Source: Diplodia intermedia
Taxonomy: Eukaryota; Ascomycota; Dothideomycetes; Botryosphaeriales; Botryosphaeriaceae
Direction: 5' to 3'
DNA: 64,000 nt
Assembly (NCBI GenBank): GCA_021495925.1
Contig: JAKEKT010000009.1
Coordinates: forward strand, 310,001 to 374,000
Shown: positions 55,239 through 64,000 of the stretch, piece by piece
Position numbering within the stretch: the stretch's first letter is position 1
Layout: each line of letters begins with the position of its first letter
Notes under the pieces: generated by a model
What the model saw: the letters and a program-made list of their open reading frames with translations, nothing else
Database searches by the model: none
What the model was told of the DNA's origin: nothing
Position numbers and translations under genes: made by a program

Positions 55239-58200
55239 TCTTTTTTGGCTCACCGGTAAGCATCGGAATCGTTTGGTACACAGGGAGCGAGCGAACGGCC
55301 CGCCTGAGCCGGGCGGAGCAAGGCGGGGGGGCGGGCGTTGCTGCGCGTACGTGTAACCTCTGGCATACATACATACGGATGCATGGTACCGCGACCAAAC
55401 GCCCACCCTCGTTGCATAAACCGGGGGGTGAGATGGATGGGATGGCATGGTTGATGGGGGGGTGACACAGCATTGCAGCATGCGGCCGCTAGTGCCAACA
55501 GTGGTATTGGGGGAGTGGAGGGGCAGGTTGTTGTGGGGTGACTTTGAGGCTGACCGGTCAATGAGGGGGGGAAAATGTGGGAGAGGAAGGGAGCATGTGG
55601 GTTCGTGGTAGTGTTGGATATGTACGACCAGGTCATCTCTGGCAAGAGAGGCGAGTGTTGCTGATATCGGAGATGGAGAACGGCGGGGGGGGGGGGTCGG
55701 AGAGAAAGTCCCATCAGACGCGATCGGGGTATTGTTTTTCTTTTTTTCCTTTTCTCCCTGGGACTTTGTGGAGGTGGTGGAGAGATCATGGTGTGACTCT
55801 GGACCAACTTTCTTTTTCCTTCCCACGCGCTCTTTTTTACTTCCCCCAACATGCCGCAGCAAGGCAGTCGGGACGAAAAGCAAAGGCTTGAATATGCAGT
55901 GTCAGAATCACCTGCTACCCAGAGTCTCGACCCCATCCGCGGTTACTCATTGTTTTCTATGATTAGCCGGCCGCATGCTTGTGTCCCTGGAACTGAGTGC
56001 ATACGCGCGGCCGCGGATGCGGACGGCTATGCCTGTGTAACCACAATAACCGAAGGTATAGCCGAGTTCCAAGGTATAGAGCTTGTCACTTCCGCCCTCA
56101 TCTTCGTTCCGGCGGAATTTAGGTTACTGCGACTGCTACGCACCGGGTGCCGCCGGAGGGGCGCACACTATCAGCCTTTGGCCCATTAGCCGGACGACAC
56201 CGCCATCTCACTGCCCGTGGAGCAAGCTAGCAGCGCCAGCGACCTATCTAGCTAAGTTTCATCGATGGCCTCGATGCCGATCGATACATACCAGAGGAGA
56301 GAGATAGGAAAGCTCTCCGTAGCGCGGCATTGAATTCGTAAGGCATGGTCTTGCTATCACATGCCTTGCGAGCAGGTCGGAGTCGTTTCCAGGCTGCTTA
56401 CTCGGCGGCTTGCATTGACCGGTCACCCATGAGCTCAGCACGACTTCAGCGCAGCTTGGCCCGAACCGGCGACTCGCAGCCCGCCGTTCGCCCAGCGCTG
56501 CCTGGTGTTGCAATCTTGCCCCCGCATCGGCTGCAAGCCACGTACCGCGGAATCAAGAATGAAGATAAGCACTGCGGGAAGGCCTCCCACCGTGCATGAT
56601 ACGGGGGAAGGAAGTGGGAAGCGGGCGTGGGGAAGCAAGGAAAGTAGGGCGACTGCCTTACTATTCGGGCCAGAGTGTGGGGTCCCCGCATTCCTCATCC
56701 CTTGACTCCACACTCCGGCCAGCACATGTCACACTAACCATGCATGCTGTCGATATCGCGTCAGTTTCACAGATGAGTTTACGCTATCGTCCCGTCACTG
56801 CTGCTTCATGCACCTTGTCCTCGCCCCCTCCTTTTCCGTACATGGGCGCTGACCGGTCTCTGAGCCGTTCCAGCCGCGATATTGAAACACGACCAAAGGT
56901 AGCCGTGGGCGCTGCTGACTGGATAGGTACACGCTGCTGAGGCACTAGGGTGTACGGGCAGGTGTCGTCACACTGCGCGCGCTGAAACAGCCATTGGTCA
57001 AGCCAATCGCCGTCCCATCCACTGCTCTTTAGCCAGTTGAGTCATGAACGGGCAGCGCGAACGTCAGCATCCATTCATCAACCTTCCAGCATATGTCACC
57101 ACCTGTCCGGCTGGGAGCGCCTATGGCGCTTTCGGTCGAGGAGCGTCGCACTCTCGCCCCCTGCCCGGCTTCTTTGCATCCCCCCGGACCGGAGCGCTCT
57201 CCGTCGACAATGTTCATGACTCTGCCGATTTTCCGCTCTCTTGCTCTGTCTGTTGCTTGCTTTGCGGCATCCAGGCCAGGCTTCCGCGTGTTGATCGCCT
57301 GAGATCGACGTGGACCGTCGTCATACCCCCCCCAAAAAAAAAAGAGAGCCGGGGGGAAGCTCCCCACAGTCACCTCCAGACGCAGCGGCATGTACGATGA
57401 TACAATAGGGGGGAAGGGGAGATGGACGGATGGAGAACGGACCGGATGCTGACGACAGCCTCCGATCGGCCGCTGGTCCTCACATCCTCCTTGTCGACAG
57501 CCGCATCCGCACATCCGCGACGACTGGACGATGACTGACGTTGTGTGCTTCGGCTAGCCCGCAGCATCTTGCAAATCCCGTCACCGAAAGTTCGTTCGTT
57601 GGTCGACGATGATGCCATTCCCTGGCTCATCCCCCCCATACAACAGCCGCGCGAGAAGACATCATTGGCGGCGTCATACCGCCCCGCATTGCATCGCTGC
57701 GACGCCTCTCCTCGCTTGCTTGGTTGCTTGCTGAGCATTCCCCCGTTGCAACGATGGCGGTTTCGTTGGCGCCGAGGATCGCGAGGATCGCAGACGCGGC
57801 TGCTCTCGCTTCGCAACCCTCGATCCGTCTACGCGCGAAAGATAATGGGGAAGGAGGGAGTGACCCGGCTTCGCATGGCCACGGTACCTACCGGCATTTC
57901 TTGCGTATGCGAGCGAAGACCGAGAAAGACGCCCCTCAGTCTTCAAGAAGCGAGAAAAAAAAAATCCTCTCACGTTTCGCATGCAACGGATCGGAACTTA
58001 CCATGCTCGCCCGATGCACGGAGATAAGATAGAGAGAAAAGGGATCAGGCGCAAAGCGAGAGAGAAAGAGAGCGAGACAGCAGATTGCACGCACCCTGCT
58101 TCCAACGCCGACGAGAGGGCAGCAATCCTACCTCTCCGTGAGAGATTAGATTCTCCACGCCGCAATACCCACATCTGCCCATCGCCCAGCCTCTCCTCTG

Positions 58201-60161
58201 CGCATTCCCTCCACTCCACCCCCCAGTCTTGCCTGCAATGACGACATCCAACCTGGCCTATGCAACCTCTGCCCGCCTGATGATGGGAGAAGAGGCGAAT
58301 GTCGTGCCTGAAGGGGCAGGCAGGAACCATTGGGGTGCCTTACTGCTGCTATTGACGTCTTTGCATCGCACGAGCGCGCACCCCCACCACGAACGCCCTG
58401 ACGTGCGCCGAGCGGCGGCAGCGCCCATGCCAGCTCGCAGCCTGTGAATCAGTTAGTGCTGGTGCCCGCTGCGTAAGGCTGGCATTGGCGCTTCTGGCGC
58501 GTCGCCGCTCTGCTCTGTGCTAGAGCGGTTTGGGACCCGACGAATCCTCCCGAGAAACGCTGGGCGCCCTAACGTGCGGTCAGCGTTTCTGGGAATAATG
58601 CGTTCTTCTGCTTGCCTTGTGCTTTTTTGTCGACGAGCGGGCGGGCGTGCGTGCGTGCGCGAACACGTTCGGGAAGCACGCCGTCGTTTTCACTACTTGT
58701 GGGGCAGGGCACACCAACTACCGCTCGACTCTGGAGAGTGGAGTCGCCAACAGAAAAAAAGGGCGAAGGGAAAATTTTTTGAAATTGTCGGCAAGCTTTC
58801 TTCAGGCGGCCCCTCTTCTCACCAACGAAAGAGTGGCAGCCAGCGAAAATTTTCTGTGCTGTGGAAATTGACTGCGGGGCAGGTTCGTTAGTATCTCTGA
58901 TGGAAGGAGCATGTGAAAAGCGCCCGCCGCATTGTCCACGCACGCGCCCACCCAACGAAAAAAAAACCCCATGGGCCAGCGCGAATATGCATTCGGCATT
59001 TGCTCACTGACTAGAAGCTCATCACGACCATCAGTCATTGATGACCATGACGACTTGTCACGAGGATACGAGCATGTGAAAGAGCGCCAGCGCTCCCCCG
59101 CTACTGGCGCAGGAACGACCCTAAACCTTCGTTATCTTGCAGCAAGCAAGCCACCACCACCACCATCTGTCTACCCCGTCCGACCGGCCGGCCGCCGCCA
59201 TCTTCCGAACCGAGCCCGCGCGTGGCGGCCGCGTGCCCAAATCACTGGGTATGCACAATCGACGGGGGTTTATTTTTCGCCCTCTTAGCGGCATGTGACG
59301 GCGATGATGGTGATGGGAAAGGAGCGAGCCGGCCGCCACCATGACCATTACACACCGTAGAAATGGCGTTTTAGCGCTCCGTGACACACCAAAGTAGCGC
59401 CGGGGTAATGGGGAGAAACGGGGAAATGGCACGACGCTGGTATCGGGGTAACTCCTTTTTCTCTTGCTGTTGCCTTCTTCCTTGTCGTGCTGCAAGGCGA
59501 AACGCAAAGGAACCATGGAAGAAGAAGAAGAGCGATGACATGGTCTTTTGCTATCCGTGGCCCGAGAAAAGAAAAAAAAAATTGTGGACTACACGCTGCC
59601 ACCATGCCCATCCCCTTGCCCGGTTCGGTTGGGCTGGACGGAGGACGCGTTGTGTGTGGTTGGATTTTTGCAAGTACATGGTGGTGGTGTTTCTCCTGTC
59701 AAAGGCCGACTGACAGCCCCCGCGCTCTCTCTCCCTCTCTCACGCCAAAATTGCGCCATCGGAGGTTAACAAAACAGGGTCGCGGGGAAAAGCATCGTCG
59801 AAACGCCCGGTCTCTCGTCGTCCTTTTCTCCCATCACCAGCCTCTTCCAACAAGCGTGCCAACTATTGCGTGTTTCCTTAGTGCCTGGGGGAGAGGACGG
59901 GGGCGGCGCTGCGCTACGCCGGGGCGGAGAGGGTTTGGGTGACTTTAGGCTAATGCCAACCCTCCGGCGGGACGAGAAGAGAACTCGCTGCCCTTTCCCG
60001 CCCGGCGACTGCTGCGCCACACGCACACACACACTCGCTCGCTCACATGCGCTTTCCGCCTGCCGGCGGCGGAACGTGATAACGGAGGAGAGGAAAGTAA
60101 TGATGAGCCTCATGACTCCTCCCACCGCCCCCAACGCTTTCGATGCCCTCGTTCCCTCTAC

Positions 60162-60187
60162 CCGACCGACCGACCGACCGACCGACC
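60162..60187 (+). repeat. (CCGA)n microsatellite
   Basis: About six perfect copies of CCGA within the gene-free region. Confidence 0.9.
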
Positions 60188-60330
60188 CATCCCCGATCAA
60201 CCCCATACCCCACTCACTATTGGCAAAAAAAAGGACTCGATGGCTATTTCTCTCTCTGCCTATCGCACCTCGCTTCGCAAAGATACAACACGACCCTGTG
60301 CCGATCGATCCGCCGAGCAAGGGATTTTCT

Positions 60331-60353
60331 TCCCTCTCTCTCTCTCTCTCCCC
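60331..60353 (+). repeat. (CT)n microsatellite
   Basis: A near-pure CT run inside the gene-free region. Confidence 0.85.
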
Positions 60354-61160
60354 TACTCATGAGCCGATGTGAAACAGGGGCTGCGCACCAGCAGAAGAAC
60401 ACGTACGGCAAGAGCCATAGTCGTCTCATCATGGGGAGGGGGAGGGAGGCCCCCGGCCGGAGTCAAGAAAGAGAAAGCCAACACGGGCCACGTAGTGCGC
60501 TTGCGCCATCTTCTCCATGACGAACCGCGCGCGGGGGAGAGAGCAGAGAGAGGGTGTGTGTGTGTGTACACGCGCCTCCATGTGGCCAGCACCTTCCCCC
60601 CCTCCCCCCTCCCTCAATGATGCAAGGCGAAACACGAGTAGGTACGTACAGAAATGCAAAACACACGGGCTGAGACGTGGTGGAGTGGACGTTGCGCGCG
60701 GCGGCCCCGGGGCCCGCCGAAAAGAGTGCAGCGCTGTCTCTGCTGTGTATTGCGCGTAGGTACTCGGCATTGGAAGACGGCTGTTGTATTTCTTTTCATT
60801 TCCTTCTCGCGACTATTGAGAAGAAAAAAAAAGTAAAAAAACACACAGGAGGCGAAGCACCAATCAGTGGACCGTTGTGAAGACCGATATGTATTTCGCT
60901 TGCGCGAATGAGGGGAAGAGGAGGAGAAAGGAGGGGCCCCGCAAGCAAGACAGAACAGCGATTTGGCGGGGAAAGCTGCCAGTGTACGTACCTGTGCGGG
61001 CATGTACTACTACCTACTACTGTGTACCTACCGCACCTGCTCCCCGTTTCGCAACGGCATGAAAGCTGCAGCTGCAGCTGCCCCTCCTTCCCCCCCACTC
61101 GTCGGCGTTGCGTGTGCAGGACGAACGCGGCTCTGCTCGTAATAATTAGGAAGGGAGCGC

Positions 61161-61193
61161 CATGCCATGCCATGCCACGCCATGCCACGCCAT
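61161..61193 (+). repeat. (CATGC)n / (CACGC)n pentanucleotide repeat
   Basis: Six to seven units of CATGC, with two of them CACGC. The unit contains the self-complementary GCATGC element. Confidence 0.85.
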
Positions 61194-62348
61194 TATTAGA
61201 AACTCCGTGCAAATTGGCCAAGGCCCATGCAAAATGCATCTGCCCAATGAACGGGTGGGAAGGGAGTGACCTCCGACAACATCAGCTCACGGGCAATTTC
61301 CTGGGTGGGCGGGGCGATGGGGAGACGACGACGAAGACGACACGGCGCGTCCCGCTTATCGCGAACTCCATTCATTTCACGACCTTCCCGGCTCTTTTTT
61401 GCTGCTCGCTACGAGGGGATCGATCGATTCGTAGGTAGCGACGTGGCGCGCGTGGCTGGCTTCTTGCTTTTCGCCTGCCGGATTCTGCTGCGTGGAGAAG
61501 ACAGGTTTCGATGTTTGTCTGGCGCCCTTCTCTTCGCTTACCTTTCCGGAGGGAGCAGCCGAGTATGTACTCCCGTCATCACCAGAACCCCCGGCAATAC
61601 CGAACAACAGCAGGGTGCAAAATTAGGGTGAAGAGCATTGAACTGCGGCTACTGCCGCGGCGACGACGATGACGTTTCGTGTGATCTCGGGTCTCTCCAC
61701 CCACGAGTCGGTGGACGAACGTGGTCCGATGGCCGTGGTCTTTCGCTTGGTGCTACATCGAAAGCGCTGCCCCCCCGTCGTGGCCGCCTCAATCAATCAC
61801 CCCTCGTCGCCCCAAAAATACGCGAACCCCCTTCGATAGCGCCCCCGCCAAGCGAGGTATGCCGTGCATGATGTGAATCATGCATGTGGGAAGCATTGGG
61901 GAAGAGGGAGGTGGGGCGCCCACGGGGTGGCGTCGCGAAGGGGCGGCGGCTCCATCATCCAGCTCATCAGACGGAGAATTTATCGAGTGGGAAAAAAACA
62001 AGTTGCGAGATTGATGAGTGGCCACAGATAGGCGTTTATGGGCGCGCGCGCGTGATGGGGCTTGTTCTTCCTTCCTCCGCCACTGCAAGGCTGGCCGTTG
62101 AGAAGAGAGAGATTACGGCCCAAGAGGTGTGTGAAAAAAAAAAAAAAAAACCGGACAAGGCCTGTCGATACGGCCAAACGACCGTACAGCGGAGGGACAC
62201 GGTGTGATAGGAGGATCTCGAGCTAATGGAGCCAATATTGCGGGCCTTCATTTTCCTGTAGCTGCTTGTTGTTGAGGACCAGCGCAGTGGACTGCGCGGG
62301 AAAAAAGGGCCGTCGTCACTGTCGTCGGCCGTCCATCGTGAAAGCCGG

Positions 62349-62373
62349 CATGCGTGCATGCGTGCATGCATGC
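62349..62373 (+). repeat. (TGCG/TGCA) microsatellite, self-complementary
   Basis: Alternating TGCG and TGCA steps with pairs of GCATGC palindromes. Confidence 0.8.
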
Positions 62374-63432
62374 AGATAAGCAGCAGGCATCAGCAGTTCT
62401 CAGGAACGAGACTGGAGCGGAAGGGCCGGCAGCACCTACCTAGTGTCAGCTTACCCACATGGAAGCGTCATCATCCCGCACCTCGTCGAAACACGGGGGG
62501 CGGTGCATACTGTGTGGGGGAAAAAAGGATCGAGCAGCGACAACAGCTCCACCTGAAACGGGGCGGCGAGGGCGAGAGAAGAGCCCAAGTGGGCCGCTTC
62601 GTCAAACCGCCGGAAGAGCTGCGTGTCAGAAAGTGAGGCTCTCTCTCTCCCTCTCGCGCTTTTCCCACCAACCAACCACGACCAGCAACGTCGCCGTGCC
62701 GCCCAACTCGGCCGAGGGGGGAAGAATGAGAGTGAGAACCCGCACGCCCCCCGCGCCGCGCCGCCCTCAGAACGGTACGTACTTCTCCGCCCGCCGCTCT
62801 CTGAGCAAGCTCCGTTCCGCCTGCGGGCCATGCTTGCCCCCGTGGAGATAGAGGGCAACCCCGGAGAATTGCATCAGCGTCACCAGAGAATCTCTTGACA
62901 CAACCCCAAAGGCGACGAGGCAGAACACCGCCTCCGACACTGCATCAGCCGCGCTCCCGTCGACGAAAAAAAAAAGAGCAAAGCACATACCCGCACGATA
63001 GGCAAACTTCCATCATCTCCACACACACACCCCAAGGGTCGTTAACTCCGCGTCGCGTGCGAGAAAAGGGCGAGGGGGGAGTCGATGAGAAGGGGAAGTC
63101 ATTTAGTCAGGCGCGGACGGCGCACATCGCCGCGCATCATCAAACTACTCTCTCCCCCCAATCCCCACCAGCAGTCATCTCATCTCGCCATATCATCGGC
63201 TCCGGAGAGTGACGGTGGAGCCCTTCCGTCTTTTCCCTTTCGCAAAAAAAGCAACGACCAACACCGGGGTGGGCTTGCTAGTTAACCGCCTCCACCCCAC
63301 ATAGGCTCGTGCGCCCTCCTTCTCTCGTTCTTCTGGAGAAATTCCGGAGAACACAAGGGCCCGTGTGGGTTTCGGTGGCGGCTGGTCCGTCCGCACAACC
63401 CACCCCCGTCCATCACTTCGTGCCCATCAGCA

Positions 63433-63474
63433 GGAGAGCGAGAGCGAGAGAGAGAGATAGACAGAGAGAGAGGG
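63433..63474 (+). repeat. (GA)n purine tract
   Basis: GAGAGCGAGAG-type run. A second purine tract of GAAA units follows at about 63605-63645. Confidence 0.85.
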
Positions 63475-64000
63475 AGTGGAAACCCGCAATGGCCCCATCC
63501 GCCGCCGCCTCGTCGGATTTAGCTGCGGTCCCCCGCAGCACACGCGCCCATTATTATTCTCACCAGACACACGCGCCAGGATGAGGCCGACCGAGTCCGC
63601 AAGGGGAAAGAGAAAGAGAAAGAGAAAGAGAGAGACAGAGAGACAGGAGGGGTGTGGGGTGTGCCCGTGATAGTTTCGTCCTACTACTCCCCGACTACCT
63701 ACCTACCCTCCCCTCTCCTTGGGACAGAACACATCAGACCCCTAATCGTCCCTTTCCAGAAGGCAGGAAGGGCCCTAGTGGGCAGTCCCGCCCCGGTTCG
63801 CGAATGACTTCTTCCGGTGGGCTGAGACTGCGTCGTGCCATGTGCGCTCGAACCAACCCGGGGCGGGCAGTGTGTTTGCTTGGCCGGTCCCTTTGGACGT
63901 CAGCGGGCCGGCGGGCGGGCGGGCACGCGGGCAGACGGAGGGAGGGCACGAGAGTGGAAGGGGGGGCAGCGAGGTCATCTTGGGCACCATGCTGGTCTGA

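Larger units (their letters stand above)
54363..64000. other. 9.6-kb region without a recognisable gene
   Basis: No frame longer than about 230 codons is present. The longest ones (55209-55883 and 55250-55936, both -) overlap one another and are low-complexity. There is no transposase, terminal repeat, rRNA or tRNA signature. The DNA is rich in microsatellites, purine and pyrimidine tracts and poly-A/G/C runs. It could be a very long upstream regulatory or leader region of a gene beyond the right edge, or non-coding spacer. Confidence 0.6.

Noticed and set aside
55209..55936. Overlapping ~225-codon frames in the gene-free region
   Set aside because: Two frames on the same strand are equally open, with Ser/Pro-rich low-complexity content and no domain.
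1..64000. tRNA, rRNA, CRISPR or transposon features
   Set aside because: I looked for B-box-like sequences, rRNA segments, repeat-spacer arrays, transposase motifs and paired terminal repeats, and found none that holds up.

Overview
The window is nuclear DNA of a filamentous ascomycete, probably Pezizomycotina. Genes lie on both strands, are mostly interrupted by short GT-AG introns of about 45-220 nt, and include families typical of that group: a fungal-type rhodopsin-domain membrane protein, a HET-domain protein, a NACHT-ankyrin protein, a cytochrome P450, and a Δ9 desaturase fused to cytochrome b5. No bacterial operons, CRISPR arrays, rRNA or convincing tRNA genes were seen. I spliced all gene models by hand, choosing introns by reading frame, splice sites and protein-family continuity.

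Layout. 1-7.8 kb: end of an unknown gene, a conserved hypothetical, then a divergent pair for DNA replication and repair (Hrq1-type helicase and Orc4). 10-13.8 kb: a P450 followed by an SAM methyltransferase on the same strand. 14.5-16.6 kb: a myosin-light-chain-type EF-hand protein and an acyl-CoA-binding protein. 18.4-26 kb: a rhodopsin-domain membrane protein, a broken protein-kinase gene, a lipocalin-like protein and an unrecognised 460-residue protein. 27-34 kb: a tight cluster of a Rad51 paralogue diverging from a MOSC-domain protein, a STEEP1-like protein diverging from a HIT hydrolase, and a DhaK-only dihydroxyacetone-kinase-like protein. 35-45.4 kb: a xanthine/uric-acid-type permease, the Ole1-type desaturase and tyrosyl-DNA phosphodiesterase 1.

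45.5-54.4 kb is the most striking part. A 1,561-residue NLR-like protein (helical N-terminus, NACHT, ankyrin repeats, SPRY) and a HET-domain protein are transcribed away from each other from a 674-bp spacer. A 5'-truncated relic of a fungal C2H2 gene abuts the 3' end of the NLR gene. NACHT and HET are the sensor and killer modules of fungal non-self recognition, so the pair is a candidate two-gene incompatibility or immunity system. The rest of the window, about 9.6 kb, has no supportable gene and is full of microsatellites and homopolymer runs.
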